From positions 3,501,258-3,565,257 of the forward strand of contig NZ_OY782578.1 of the NCBI RefSeq assembly GCF_963677945.1: 64,000 nt of DNA, read 5' to 3'. Both the position numbers and the translations under genes were made by a program. Every line of letters starts with the position of its first letter. The first letter of the stretch is position 1. Below are positions 8,187 through 17,462 of the stretch, one piece after another. The notes beneath the pieces are model-generated. The model made no database searches. It saw only the letters and a list, made by a program, of their open reading frames with translations, and was not told the origin of the DNA. Source of the stretch: an uncultured Bacteroides sp. Lineage in GTDB: Bacteria; Bacteroidota; Bacteroidia; Bacteroidales; Bacteroidaceae.

Positions 8187-9843
8187 GCTGTTTTAATAAT
8201 TCTTTTGCGTTATTCATCGCAGCTTCCGTCAAAGTAGCCCCACTCAACATGTGAGCTATCTCCTCAATCCTCTCCTCTTCTTCCAATCGGCGGATATTAC
8301 TACTGGTCGATGTTTCGTTATCTTGTTTATATACTTTATAGTGTACTTTTCCTTTGGCTGCAATCTGAGGCAAGTGAGTAATGCTGATAACCTGCATACA
8401 TTGTCCCATTTCCTTCATAATCTCTGCCATTTTATCGGCTATTTCACCGGAGACTCCGGTATCTATTTCATCAAAAATAATAGTTGGCAACTGAGTTGCT
8501 CCTGCAATCATTGCTTTTATGGAAAGCATAACACGAGCGATTTCACCACCCGATGCTACCGATGATATACTTTGCAATGTAGCATTCTTATTAGCTGAAA
8601 AAAGGAAACTTACATTGTCTCCGCCGGTTGCGTCGAAGCTTATCTTCGGCGTAATCTGCACCTGAAAACGTACATTCGGCATTCCAAGAGGAATAAGTCG
8701 ACTCAGCATCTCATGCTCTACTTTCTTGGCGGCTTTCGTCCGTTTGTCGGTAAGCAATGACATTGCTTTTTTAACCTTATCAAGTAATACATCTTTTTGT
8801 TTCTGAAGCTCTTCAATCTGCTCTTCAACAGAACTAATGGCATTGAGGCGTGCACGAAAATCTTCCTGTACCCGTATCAATTCCTCGAGCGTACTTACAT
8901 GATGCTTTTTCTCCAGTGAATAGATTAAGTTGAGTCGCTCATTTACAAATTCCAGTCGGGACGGATCAACAGTTATATTATCTTCCTCTCTTGTCAAATC
9001 CCGGGCAACCTCTTTCAGCTCGATAGATAATCCTTCAATTCTGTCATATAATTCACCGGCTGTATTATAACGTTCTTTCAGTGAACGCAATATACCGGAA
9101 ACTCTTTTCATGTTGCTCAGCAATCCACCTTCATCTTCATAAAGAAGCTGATCGGCACTGAACAGTGCTTCCTTTATCTCTTCGGCATGACTAAGAAGTT
9201 CTTCTTCCTTTTCCAGTTCAACATCTTCTCCTTCCACGAGTTTTGCTTCATCAAACTGATCAAGTTGAAAACGGACATAATCTTCATCTGCCTTGCTTTG
9301 TTCTTCGAGTTCTATAAGTTTATCCAGCTCTTCAACAACCTTTCGGTAATTGTGATATGCTTCTTTATAATTGGAAAATTCTTTCTCGTCATTAGCCAAT
9401 GCATCCAGAACATTCAATTGAAAATCTTCTTTGCTCAACAGTAAGTTCTGATGCTGAGAATGCACATCAATCAACTGCTCGCCCAGCTCCTTCATCAAAG
9501 AAAGCGGAGCCGGAGAATCATTTATAAATGCACGCGATTTACCGGAAGACTGCAATTCTCTTCTCAGAATACATTCGTTGGAGTCATACTCCAACTCATT
9601 TTCTTCAAAGAAAGCCTTCATCTGATAGGATGATATATTAAAATGAGCTTCGATTATACATTTCGAGGCACCATTCTTTATAGCTTTTACATCTGCTCTT
9701 TGCCCCAATAGCAAGCCTATAGCACCTAGAATAATAGATTTTCCCGCTCCCGTTTCACCGGTAATAACAGAAAAGCCTTTATCGAAAGCGATATCAAGAG
9801 TGTCAATCAGCGCATAGTTTTGAATTGATATAGATTGCAACAT
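8173..9843 (-). CDS. recN: DNA repair protein RecN
   Basis: RecN is an SMC-like ATPase acting in double-strand-break repair. Walker A (VITGETGAGKSIILGA) is at about residues 28-42. The long central part is coiled-coil with abundant Glu/Lys/Leu. The C-terminal half carries the ABC signature (SSVASGGEIARVMLSIK), Walker B (PTIIFDEIDTGVSGEIA) and the D/H-loop segment (ISITHLPQIAAKG). A length of 556 is typical. It is separated from the DUF4835 gene by four bases and overlaps rlmB. Confidence 0.97.
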   Translation of the reverse strand: MLQSISIQNYALIDTLDIAFDKGFSVITGETGAGKSIILGAIGLLLGQRADVKAIKNGASKCIIEAHFNISSYQMKAFFEENELEYDSNECILRRELQSSGKSRAFINDSPAPLSLMKELGEQLIDVHSQHQNLLLSKEDFQLNVLDALANDEKEFSNYKEAYHNYRKVVEELDKLIELEEQSKADEDYVRFQLDQFDEAKLVEGEDVELEKEEELLSHAEEIKEALFSADQLLYEDEGGLLSNMKRVSGILRSLKERYNTAGELYDRIEGLSIELKEVARDLTREEDNITVDPSRLEFVNERLNLIYSLEKKHHVSTLEELIRVQEDFRARLNAISSVEEQIEELQKQKDVLLDKVKKAMSLLTDKRTKAAKKVEHEMLSRLIPLGMPNVRFQVQITPKISFDATGGDNVSFLFSANKNATLQSISSVASGGEIARVMLSIKAMIAGATQLPTIIFDEIDTGVSGEIADKMAEIMKEMGQCMQVISITHLPQIAAKGKVHYKVYKQDNETSTSSNIRRLEEEERIEEIAHMLSGATLTEAAMNNAKELLKQHGKK

Positions 9844-9847
9844 AATT

Positions 9848-10774
9848 TTATTTCGAAGACTTTATTTTATCCCATTCAGTACTAAGAGCGGGATTGATAT
9901 CAACTAACATTGAATATACTTGTTCTTTCTCAGTCTGTGTACCTTTTGAGTAAACATTGACCAATTCATCTTTCTTTATTTCAGTAAACAACTGTGGAAG
10001 AACAGACATTGGCTTATTTTCCTTTGCTTTTTTAAGTTCTTCCAAAGCCACAGTAATCTTAGCCCTTCCTCTATCTGCATTCTGAGCCATTTCATCCAAT
10101 CCCATGCGATGATAATCATAAATCATCTGGCGATAAGGTTTCATTTGCTCATCCAGATAATCAGTTATAATTCCATGTCGGTTACGACTGTCATCAAACG
10201 CTTTCCAACCAGCTTCAGGCATAGTCTGAGCAGCCGTTACAATACTTTCGGCTGTGCGTAAAATATCTGTTCCTCCCAGTGGAGCCATAGAGTCCATATC
10301 CATACCAATTATCAGGTAAGCATAGTATGCAATAACTACAGTAAGGTTACTGTCTATCTGATTTTCACGAAGCTCCAAAGGATCAAATTCCAGGTAAGTG
10401 AAATTAAAATTCACATCCTTGAAATTAAAAAGCGTAGTGTTATAGCTTGAATTGTAAACAGAACGATTAGCCTGAACCAGAAGCTCACATTTAAAAGCTC
10501 CATCCTCGGTGTGTTCCTTTACCGTAATATTCATGCTACAGGATATCTTCTCTGCAACAGTATATTGTGCGGAAGTCCATTTGCGATCATTGATAAATTC
10601 CGTTAAAGCTGTCTCTAATGTTTTAAAGACCTGAGTATTTGTTCCCTGAATCTTTGAATAATTGATATTCACCTTGCAATTCAGTTCCTGCGCTTTTCCT
10701 GCCAACGAAAATGATAGCAACAGAAAAGTAAAACAAGTAAAACGGAATATATTATGAATGATCCTTTTATTCAT
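9848..10774 (-). CDS. DUF4835 (PorD-like) secreted protein
   Basis: A 308-residue protein with a cleavable signal peptide (hydrophobic about 8-27, ending GKAQ). Its mature start, ELNCKVNINYSKIQGTNTQVF, and the later FTYLEFDPLELRENQIDSNL block are those of the DUF4835 family. Some members are annotated as type IX secretion protein PorD. The gene sits between coaBC and recN. I saw no other type IX secretion component here, so I keep the family name and treat a secretion role as unproven. Confidence 0.8.
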   Translation of the reverse strand: MNKRIIHNIFRFTCFTFLLLSFSLAGKAQELNCKVNINYSKIQGTNTQVFKTLETALTEFINDRKWTSAQYTVAEKISCSMNITVKEHTEDGAFKCELLVQANRSVYNSSYNTTLFNFKDVNFNFTYLEFDPLELRENQIDSNLTVVIAYYAYLIIGMDMDSMAPLGGTDILRTAESIVTAAQTMPEAGWKAFDDSRNRHGIITDYLDEQMKPYRQMIYDYHRMGLDEMAQNADRGRAKITVALEELKKAKENKPMSVLPQLFTEIKKDELVNVYSKGTQTEKEQVYSMLVDINPALSTEWDKIKSSK

Positions 10775-10786
10775 CTTCCTTCCTGG

Positions 10787-11983
10787 TTATTTAATCAGTT
10801 GCACCAATCGGTCAATGATATCTGTCGCTACTTCACGTTTATTCTTCAACGGATAATCCGTTTTCCCATTTCTATCTATAATTGAGATTTTATTTGTATC
10901 GTGGCGAAAACCGGCACCTTCGTCATTCAATGAGTTAAGAACAATGAAATCAAAGTTCTTTCGTTCTAATTTGCTTTGAGCATTCTGCAATTCATCATTA
11001 GTTTCCAAAGCAAAACCAGCTAACAACTGATCATCACGCTTCATTTTTCCTAGCGAAGCAGCAATATCGTGAGTAGGCTTTAAAACAACTGTAAGCTCAT
11101 CACCTTTACGTTTTATTTTCTTATCAGCTACGTGTTCAGGAGTAAAGTCTGCTACTGCCGCACATAAAATTCCGGCATCAGAAGATGGATAATTGGCAAC
11201 AGAAGCTTCATACATTTCCTGAGCCGATTCAACATCAATACGGTGAATATTAGGATGAATTGTTTTAATTTGAACCGGTCCGGCAATCAAAGTAACTTCA
11301 GCACCCCTGGCAGCACATTCTTCAGCTAAAGCAAATCCCATCTTTCCTGAAGAATAATTACCAATAAATCTTACCGGATCAATCTTTTCATAAGTTGGTC
11401 CCGCAGTTATCAGTATTTTTTTTTTTGAAAGATCTTGTTGATTGGCAAAGAACTCCTCAATTACACGGATAATAGCATCAGGTTCTTCCATCCTACCTTT
11501 ACCAACCAAATGACTGGCAAGCTCACCTTCTCCCGGTTCAATTATATGATTCCCGTATGAGCGAAGTATCTCCAGATTCTTTTGAGTAGAGGGATGAGCA
11601 AACATATCCAGGTCCATTGCAGGAGCAACAAAAACCGGAGCTTTTGCAGAAAGATAGGTTGTAATAAGCATATTATCTGCTATTCCATTGGCCATCTTCC
11701 CTATTGTAGAAGCAGTAGCCGGGGCAATCAACATAGCGTCAGCCCAGAGTCCTAAGTCTACATGGCTATTCCATGTGCCATCTCTTCCAGAAAAGAACTC
11801 GCTGATTACGGGTTTACTGGTTAGTGCAGATAAAGTGATGGGAGTAATAAATTCTTTTCCTGCAGGGGTAATCACCACCTGAACTTCTGCTCCCTTCTTT
11901 ATAAGGCCACGAATAAGATAAGCAGCTTTATAGGCTGCAATACTTCCGGTAATTCCTAAAACTATTTTTTTTCCTTTCAACAT
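10787..11983 (-). CDS. coaBC: bifunctional phosphopantothenoylcysteine decarboxylase/phosphopantothenate-cysteine ligase
   Basis: CoaBC carries out two consecutive steps of coenzyme A synthesis. The N-terminal flavoprotein (CoaC) domain has GITGSIAAYKAAYLIRGL, the catalytic His region (WNSHVDLGLWADAMLIAPAT) and the PAMDLDM block. The C-terminal ligase (CoaB) starts near residue 190 with KILITAGPTYEKIDPVRFIGN and contains AAVADFTP and LAGFALET. A length of 398 is normal. It is 12 bases from the DUF4835 gene and 18 from the exonuclease gene. Confidence 0.96.
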   Translation of the reverse strand: MLKGKKIVLGITGSIAAYKAAYLIRGLIKKGAEVQVVITPAGKEFITPITLSALTSKPVISEFFSGRDGTWNSHVDLGLWADAMLIAPATASTIGKMANGIADNMLITTYLSAKAPVFVAPAMDLDMFAHPSTQKNLEILRSYGNHIIEPGEGELASHLVGKGRMEEPDAIIRVIEEFFANQQDLSKKKILITAGPTYEKIDPVRFIGNYSSGKMGFALAEECAARGAEVTLIAGPVQIKTIHPNIHRIDVESAQEMYEASVANYPSSDAGILCAAVADFTPEHVADKKIKRKGDELTVVLKPTHDIAASLGKMKRDDQLLAGFALETNDELQNAQSKLERKNFDFIVLNSLNDEGAGFRHDTNKISIIDRNGKTDYPLKNKREVATDIIDRLVQLIK

Positions 11984-12001
11984 ATACCTATCCTAAGTAA
12001 A

Positions 12002-12772
12002 CTACTTTCCGTTAAATTCACGTAACTTGATTTTAGTAAGAACAGCTTTTGTGTTCAGAGTAAAATCACTATTTAGCATCCATGAATAGTATCCCGGATC
12101 TTTCTTAAAGACATCAGATACAGATATACCTTTATACTTTCCAAAATTAAACACTTCTACATCATTGTCATCAAGAACCACTCTTCCGGCAAAATCTACG
12201 TTCTTACTATAAGAAGAGAAATCTGCAAGGAAAGCCATGTCATTCTGCAATTCCGGATAGCGATCAAGCTGCGCTTTAAGCACCTCATATGTTGCACGGG
12301 TATCTGCCTCAGCTGTATGAGCATCATCGAGATTCCTATCGCAATAAAATTTATAAGCAGCAGAAAGAGTTCTTTGTTCCATTTTATGGAAAATAACCTG
12401 AACATCAATAAATTTACGCTTGCTCATATCAATATCCACTCCGGCACGAAGAAATTCTTCAGCAAGCACTGGAATATCAAAACGATTGGAATTAAATCCG
12501 GCAAGATCGGCACCTTCAATATCTCGGGCTATATTCTTTGCTACTTCTTTAAAAGTTGGACAATTAACCACATCTTCATCATAAATGCCATGTATATTTG
12601 AAGATTCTTCAGGAATATGCATTTCCGGATTTATGCGAAGAGTTTTAGACTCTTCATTCCCGTTAGGATGTACTTTTAAATAACAAATTTCGACAATTCT
12701 ATCAGAGTTTATATTTGTACCGGTTGTTTCCAAATCAAAGAAAACAACCGGATTTTTTAAATTCAAGTTCAT
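12002..12772 (-). CDS. DnaQ-like 3'-5' exonuclease
   Basis: A DEDDh exonuclease of the DNA polymerase III epsilon type. ExoI is VFFDLETTG near residue 10, ExoII is LAGFNSNRFDIPVLAEE, and ExoIII includes DAHTAEADTRAT with the catalytic His and Asp. A C-terminal tail of about 50 residues (FGKYKGISVSDV) is an extra domain common in Bacteroidota homologues. It lies nine bases downstream of dnaN, which fits a replication or repair role. Whether it is the true replicative proofreading subunit cannot be told from sequence. Confidence 0.88.
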   Translation of the reverse strand: MNLNLKNPVVFFDLETTGTNINSDRIVEICYLKVHPNGNEESKTLRINPEMHIPEESSNIHGIYDEDVVNCPTFKEVAKNIARDIEGADLAGFNSNRFDIPVLAEEFLRAGVDIDMSKRKFIDVQVIFHKMEQRTLSAAYKFYCDRNLDDAHTAEADTRATYEVLKAQLDRYPELQNDMAFLADFSSYSKNVDFAGRVVLDDNDVEVFNFGKYKGISVSDVFKKDPGYYSWMLNSDFTLNTKAVLTKIKLREFNGK

Positions 12773-12781
12773 TTTATATTA

Positions 12782-13906
12782 TTAGTCATTTAACATCATA
12801 GGCATCAACAGCATCAGCAAGTCATCATCTTCTTCTTGTTCCAATGGAACAAGAACGCCTGCACGAGAAGGATCAGCTAGTTCAATTATTACATCTGTAG
12901 ATGAAATATTATTTAAAATATCAATCAGGAAAGTTGATTTAAAACCAATACTCATTGGAGCACCCTGATATTGACAAACTAAAGATTCCTCAGCCGAAGT
13001 TGAGAAGTCAATATCCTGTGCTGAAATAACAACCAGATTTTCCTGCATACGAAGTTTTATTAAACTGCTTGCCTGTGAAGAGAAAATTGATACACGTTTT
13101 AGTGCACTGATCAACTGTAAGCGATCTATAGTTACTTTATGAGGATTATTCTGAGGAATTACTGAATTATAATTAGGAAAACGTCCTTCAATTAAACGAC
13201 AAACCATGCGGTAGTTTTCAAGAGTGAAGACTGCATTTCTGTCATCAAATTCGATTATTACAGAGCCCGATTCTTTTGGCAAAAGATTCTTCAATAAACT
13301 AGCCGGTTTTTTAGGTAAAATAAAAGCAGCTCTTTCGCTACCTTTGGCTGCAAAAGTCTTACTACGAGCAAGTTTATGTCCATCGGAAGCAACGAACGTA
13401 ATATCTTCTGTGGTAATATCGAAGTAAATACCGTTCATAACCGGACGAAGTTCATCATCGGCAGTAGCAAAAAGCGCACGATTTATACCTGTCAATACTA
13501 AATCTGCGTTCATTTCAAGGTGGACTGCATTATCTCCAAGTGACGGAGATTGAGGGTATTCATCTGCATTCTGACCTACCAAACTATATTTACCATTTTG
13601 GTATTGAACAGAAATCTCATAAGTTTCAACATTAACTTCAAAGCTTAGAGGTTGTTCGGGAATTTCCTTTAATGCATCTAAAATTGTTTTTGCACCAACG
13701 GCAAACGAACCGTTTGCATCACTTTCATTCACATCTAATGAAGTTACCATTGTCGTTTCACTGTCTGACACAGTTACAGAAAGCTTTCCATCTTCCAGTT
13801 CAAAAAGAAAACAATCTAAAATTGGTAATGCATTTTTAGAGTTAATTACACGGCTAATAGCTTGTAGATGACTAGACAGAGCCGTACTCGAAACGACGAA
13901 TTTCAT
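12782..13906 (-). CDS. dnaN: DNA polymerase III sliding clamp (beta subunit)
   Basis: Three tandem clamp domains in 374 residues, the usual length. The N terminus MKFVVSSTALSSHLQAISRVINSKNALPILDCFLFEL and the central RPVMNGIYFD and ASDGHKLAR blocks are diagnostic. The C-terminal segment has DPSRAGVLVPLEQEEDDDLLMLLMPMML, corresponding to the P-x-R motif region plus an acidic insertion. It is the first gene of the minus-strand operon that runs to 5718, and a strong promoter lies about 40 bases upstream. Confidence 0.97.
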   Translation of the reverse strand: MKFVVSSTALSSHLQAISRVINSKNALPILDCFLFELEDGKLSVTVSDSETTMVTSLDVNESDANGSFAVGAKTILDALKEIPEQPLSFEVNVETYEISVQYQNGKYSLVGQNADEYPQSPSLGDNAVHLEMNADLVLTGINRALFATADDELRPVMNGIYFDITTEDITFVASDGHKLARSKTFAAKGSERAAFILPKKPASLLKNLLPKESGSVIIEFDDRNAVFTLENYRMVCRLIEGRFPNYNSVIPQNNPHKVTIDRLQLISALKRVSIFSSQASSLIKLRMQENLVVISAQDIDFSTSAEESLVCQYQGAPMSIGFKSTFLIDILNNISSTDVIIELADPSRAGVLVPLEQEEDDDLLMLLMPMMLND

Positions 13907-13945
13907 ACTTATATCAGTTTAAATTATTATACTTATAATGAAAGA

Positions 13946-13976
13946 CAAAGATAAATAAAAAGATTCTCTAACCAAA
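13946..13976 (-). promoter_or_regulatory. Bacteroides-type promoter of the dnaN operon
   Basis: On the minus strand, TTTG at 13976-13973 is separated by 19 bp from TATCTTTG at 13953-13946. This matches the -33/-7 consensus of the Bacteroides primary sigma factor. Transcription would start near 13938, about 30 bases before the dnaN ATG. Confidence 0.8.
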
Positions 13977-14060
13977 TAAAAGAATAAAGAAAAAAAGTAA
14001 AACATTAGCTTTGTAAAACTTAAAATGTTATTTTCGCAGCCCGAATTATAAAACAAGATT

Positions 14061-14414
14061 ATGGAAATTAGTGGAAAAATAATTGCTATCCTACCTCTGC
14101 AAAGCGGAACTGGTAGAAATGGATCTGAATGGAAAAAACAAGATTATGTTGTAGAAACACACGATCAATACCCAAAGAAAATGTGTTTCAACTTATGGGG
14201 AGACAAAATTGATCAGTTCGCAGTTCAAATGGGAGAAGAAGTCACTGTAGCTTTTGATATAGACTGCCGTGAATGGAATGGCAAATGGTTTAATGATATT
14301 CGCGCATGGAAAATAGATCGTAATTCAGGTGCCAGCATGGACGCTCAACCGTTCCAGCAAGCAGCACCGGTAGAATTTACCTCAACAGACGCTAAAGACG
14401 ATCTTCCATTTTAA
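14061..14414 (+). CDS. DUF3127 domain protein (SSB-like fold suspected)
   Basis: A 117-residue cytoplasmic protein of the DUF3127 family, recognised by EISGKIIAILPLQSGTGRNG, then WKKQDYVVETHDQYPKKMCF, then FDIDCREWNGKWFNDIRAWKI. The tail is flexible and acidic and ends DDLPF, resembling the acidic C-terminal tip (DDIPF) of single-stranded DNA-binding proteins that recruits partner enzymes. Position opposite the dnaN operon also fits DNA metabolism. The SSB comparison is my inference from the tail and the OB-like beta pattern. A perfect hairpin follows the stop. Confidence 0.82.
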   Translation: MEISGKIIAILPLQSGTGRNGSEWKKQDYVVETHDQYPKKMCFNLWGDKIDQFAVQMGEEVTVAFDIDCREWNGKWFNDIRAWKIDRNSGASMDAQPFQQAAPVEFTSTDAKDDLPF

Positions 14415-14445
14415 TGAGAGATTTCATATAAGAGATTACATACAT

Positions 14446-14490
14446 AATCAGAGCCGATTTTCTTAAACTTTAAGGGAATCGGCTCTGATT
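14446..14490 (+). terminator. hairpin terminator after DUF3127 gene
   Basis: A perfect 14-bp inverted repeat (AATCAGAGCCGATT at 14446-14459, complement at 14477-14490) with a 17-base loop. The T-tract after it is short, so it may act partly as an RNA-stabilising end. Confidence 0.65.
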
Positions 14491-14540
14491 GCAATCTTGA
14501 CTGTCATTATTGAAATTAATTCAAAAAAAGACAAAGAAGA

Positions 14541-14572
14541 TTGTTCTATTCGGAATAAAAGATATACCTTTG
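14541..14572 (+). promoter_or_regulatory. promoter of DUF4348 lipoprotein gene
   Basis: A perfect -7 box TACCTTTG at 14565-14572 is preceded by TTG at 14541-14543, 21 bp upstream. Transcription would begin near 14580, leaving about 47 bases of leader. Confidence 0.65.
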
Positions 14573-14626
14573 CACGTTTTTTAATTGAGACGTTTTATTA
14601 TTAGGTTCGCAAGTATTGCAGAATAA

Positions 14627-15475
14627 ATGAAAAAGATAATTTTAGGTGCTATCACACTGTTTTTACTTACTTCTTGTAACGGTAAGAAACCAAAGATAGA
14701 TCCTTTTGAATCACTTACAAATTTAGTTGATTCTGCTTCAGCAGAAACAGACTCAACAGCTATCGATTCAGTAGAAGAAACTCCCAAGGCCACGAAAGCT
14801 GACGAAACCTTCGACGACTTTATTTACAGCTTTGCATCTGATAAAAAGATGCAACAACAAAGAATTCATTTTCCGCTTACTTTTATCAATGGAAATTCAA
14901 CAAGCAAAATAGAAAAACGTTTCTGGAAAACAGACCACCTGTTTACAAGACAAGATTATTATACTATGCTCTTTGACAATGAAGGGGACATGGACTTAAT
15001 GACTACCACCGCTCTCAAAGCGGCGCAGTTTGAATGGTACTACATGAGAACAAAAAAAATTAAAAAGTACAATTTCAGCCGCGAAAAAGGCGCATGGATG
15101 CTAAATTCTATTATTATAAGCGACATTAAAAACGATGAAAATGAGAACTTTATAGAGTTCTTTCATAAATTTGCTACTGATAGCATTTTTCAGCGTTCAC
15201 GCACTCGCGAACCTCTTACTTTCGTAACAACAGACCCGGATGATGATTTCTCTATTCTGGAAACTACTATGGAAGTTAATCAATGGTTTGCTTTTGCTCC
15301 CAGACTTCCGAAAGAAAAATTTTCAAATATAAACTACGGGCAAAGTAATTCAGAATCTTCAAATACAAAAATTCTTTCTTTGAAAGGGCTTGGCAATGGC
15401 TTTTCAAACACTTTGTATTTCAAACGACAGGGCAAGCTCTGGGAATTCTACAAGTTCGAAGATTTAAGTAACTAA
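14627..15475 (+). CDS. DUF4348 family lipoprotein
   Basis: A 282-residue lipoprotein: the N-terminal helix ends in LFLLTSC, a clear lipobox, followed by a Ser/Thr/Glu-rich linker. The folded part begins with ETFDDFIYSFASDKKMQQQRIHFP and contains EWYYMRTKKIKKYNF and RQGKLWEFYKFEDLSN. This matches the DUF4348 family as I know it in gut Bacteroides. No function is established. It appears to be a single-gene transcript, ending 132 bases before murB. Confidence 0.78.
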   Translation: MKKIILGAITLFLLTSCNGKKPKIDPFESLTNLVDSASAETDSTAIDSVEETPKATKADETFDDFIYSFASDKKMQQQRIHFPLTFINGNSTSKIEKRFWKTDHLFTRQDYYTMLFDNEGDMDLMTTTALKAAQFEWYYMRTKKIKKYNFSREKGAWMLNSIIISDIKNDENENFIEFFHKFATDSIFQRSRTREPLTFVTTDPDDDFSILETTMEVNQWFAFAPRLPKEKFSNINYGQSNSESSNTKILSLKGLGNGFSNTLYFKRQGKLWEFYKFEDLSN

Positions 15476-15580
15476 TTAAAGCTACATTTAACTATATCTA
15501 TTTGACTAATAATTCCTGTTATTCTTTATCACTATTTTAAAGATTTTGGGAATGTCACATAGTGTGTAATCGAAATTTTG

Positions 15581-15588
15581 TATATTTG
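15581..15588 (+). promoter_or_regulatory. -7 box of murB
   Basis: TATATTTG matches TAnnTTTG exactly; I see no convincing -33 TTTG at the right distance. It decides the murB start, because an alternative upstream initiation codon at 15578 would lie before the transcription start. Confidence 0.6.
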
Positions 15589-15607
15589 CCAGCAAATAGA
15601 TAACAAG

Positions 15608-16624
15608 ATGATTACAGTAAAAAAACAATATTCGTTACTTTCTCACAACACTTTCAGACTTAATATAAAAGCAGATACATTCGTTGAGTATTCATGTACT
15701 GATGATTTAAAGCAAATCATAAATGACAAAGAACTTATAAACGGCCCTTGTCTTCACATAGGGAGTGGAAGTAATTTGTTATTCACATCTGATTACAAAG
15801 GTACAATCCTTCATTCCCAAATACAAGATATTATAATAATAGAAAACACCAACGATTATATCTTAGTAAAAGTTGGAGCCGGCATGGAATGGGATGACTT
15901 TGTTGCTTACTGTGTTTCTCAAGAATGGGCCGGAGCAGAAAATCTATCACTTATACCCGGAGAAGTAGGTGCCAGTGCTGTACAGAATATCGGGGCATAC
16001 GGAGTTGAAGCTAAAGATCTTATTTATCAGGTAGATGCAGTAGAAATTGCAACAGGAAATGATCGCATATTCACAAATGATGAGTGTAACTACTCATATC
16101 GTCAGAGTATATTTAAATCTGATTTAAAAAATAAGTACATTGTTACTTATGTTACTTATAAGCTAAGCAAACATCCCGCATACAAACTCGAATATGGTAA
16201 TATAAAGGCTGAATTAGAAAAATATCCCGAAGTGTCATTGGCTACAATCCGTCAAGCTATTATTGACATTCGCAACAGTAAATTACCAGATCCTAAAATA
16301 GAAGGAAATGCAGGTAGCTTTTTTATGAATCCAATAATTCCGCGATCACAATTTCTGGAGTTGCAGACTCAATATCCTGAAATACCTCATTATGAAGTAA
16401 GCCAGGATCTTGTAAAGGTACCTGCTGCATGGATGATTGACAAATGTGGATGGAAAGGAAAAACATTAGGCCATGCCGGAGTTCATAGTCAACAAGCATT
16501 AGTGCTTGTTAATAGGGGAAATGCAACAGGAGAGGAAATTATAAATCTCTCACGTGAAATTCAAAAATCAGTAAAAGATTTATTCAATATAGAAATTCAT
16601 CCGGAAGTGAATTTTATCTCATAA
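15608..16624 (+). CDS. murB: UDP-N-acetylenolpyruvoylglucosamine reductase
   Basis: MurB reduces UDP-GlcNAc-enolpyruvate to UDP-N-acetylmuramate with NADPH and FAD. Landmarks are SLLSHNTFRLNIKADTFVEY at the start, HIGSGSNLLF (FAD binding), LSLIPGEVGASAVQNIGAYG, NYSYRQSIFK with the active-site Arg, GNAGSFFMNPI with the proton-donor Ser, and PAAWMIDKCGWKGKTLG. I start at ATG 15608 (MITVKKQYSLLSHNTF), not upstream, because the -7 box lies at 15581-15588. The 338-residue length fits the E. coli-type enzyme. The next gene follows after four bases. Confidence 0.95.
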   Translation: MITVKKQYSLLSHNTFRLNIKADTFVEYSCTDDLKQIINDKELINGPCLHIGSGSNLLFTSDYKGTILHSQIQDIIIIENTNDYILVKVGAGMEWDDFVAYCVSQEWAGAENLSLIPGEVGASAVQNIGAYGVEAKDLIYQVDAVEIATGNDRIFTNDECNYSYRQSIFKSDLKNKYIVTYVTYKLSKHPAYKLEYGNIKAELEKYPEVSLATIRQAIIDIRNSKLPDPKIEGNAGSFFMNPIIPRSQFLELQTQYPEIPHYEVSQDLVKVPAAWMIDKCGWKGKTLGHAGVHSQQALVLVNRGNATGEEIINLSREIQKSVKDLFNIEIHPEVNFIS

Positions 16625-16628
16625 TATA

Positions 16629-17390
16629 ATGGAAATTACAATTTTAGGAAGCGGCACATCTACAGGAATACCAGAAGTTGGTTGCACCTGCCCCGTATGT
16701 ACTTCTTCTGATCCACATGATAATAGACTTAGAGCTTCTGCCTTAGTTAAAACAAAAGGAACAAACATTCTGATAGATTGTGGTCCTGATTTTCGGGAAC
16801 AGATGCTAGTACATTCTAAGTATGGACGCTTAGATGGTGTACTTATCACCCATGAGCATTACGATCACGTAGGTGGTATAGATGACTTGCGCCCTTTTTG
16901 CCGCTTTGGAGAGGTTCCTCTCTATACAGAGGAAAATACCGCTCAACGATTGAGAACACGTATGCCTTATTGTTTTTCAGAACATAAATATCCTGGAATT
17001 CCTCAGATTTCAATAACTAATGTTAGTACTGAATCTCCTTTTCATATTGGAGATGTTGAGATATTACCTTTAAGAATCTACCACGGAAAGAGTCCAATTT
17101 TAGGATATAAAATTGAAAACATGGCATACATCACTGATATGCTAACTATGCCTCAGGAAGAATACAGCAAGCTAAAAGGTCTTGATTGTCTCATTATGAA
17201 TGCCTTAAGAATTGAGCCTCACATTACACATCAAACCTTGGACCAAGCCATTGAAAATGCCAGACGCATTGGAGCAAAGCAAACCTGGTTTATCCACATG
17301 AGCCACCACTTGGGATTGCATGCTGAGGTCGAAAAAAAACTTCCACCCAATATGCATCTTGCATATGATAGACTTGTGATTAAACCTTAG
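16629..17390 (+). CDS. metallo-beta-lactamase-fold hydrolase, PhnP-like
   Basis: A 253-residue MBL-fold enzyme. The metal ligands are in ITHEHYDHVGGIDDLRPF (HxHxDH near residue 75), the later conserved YITDM Asp, and the C-terminal HMSHHLGLH His cluster. The N terminus GSGTSTGIPEVGCTCPVCTSSDPHDNR, with paired Cys residues, is typical of the PhnP/YcbJ subgroup, which cleaves cyclic phosphodiesters. It is only four bases behind murB and probably co-transcribed. The substrate is not known; the fold assignment is firm. Confidence 0.9.
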   Translation: MEITILGSGTSTGIPEVGCTCPVCTSSDPHDNRLRASALVKTKGTNILIDCGPDFREQMLVHSKYGRLDGVLITHEHYDHVGGIDDLRPFCRFGEVPLYTEENTAQRLRTRMPYCFSEHKYPGIPQISITNVSTESPFHIGDVEILPLRIYHGKSPILGYKIENMAYITDMLTMPQEEYSKLKGLDCLIMNALRIEPHITHQTLDQAIENARRIGAKQTWFIHMSHHLGLHAEVEKKLPPNMHLAYDRLVIKP

Positions 17391-17418
17391 CATTCTTTTT
17401 GCGTCTAAGAAAATAGAA

Positions 17419-17431
17419 GTTCCGGCCGAAC
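17419..17431. promoter_or_regulatory. candidate operator GTTCCGGCCGAAC
   Basis: A near-palindromic 13-mer ends 31 bases before the first DUF4890 gene. The same TTCCGGYCGAA core appears in the opposite orientation before the second paralogue at 18221-18233, and I noticed it nowhere else near these genes. Confidence 0.5.
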
Positions 17432-17462
17432 TTATATTTAGTTTAATTTAAATAGACGTGAT

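Noticed and set aside
15578-15607. Longer murB start
   Set aside because: It lies upstream of the -7 box at 15581-15588, so it would not be on the message.
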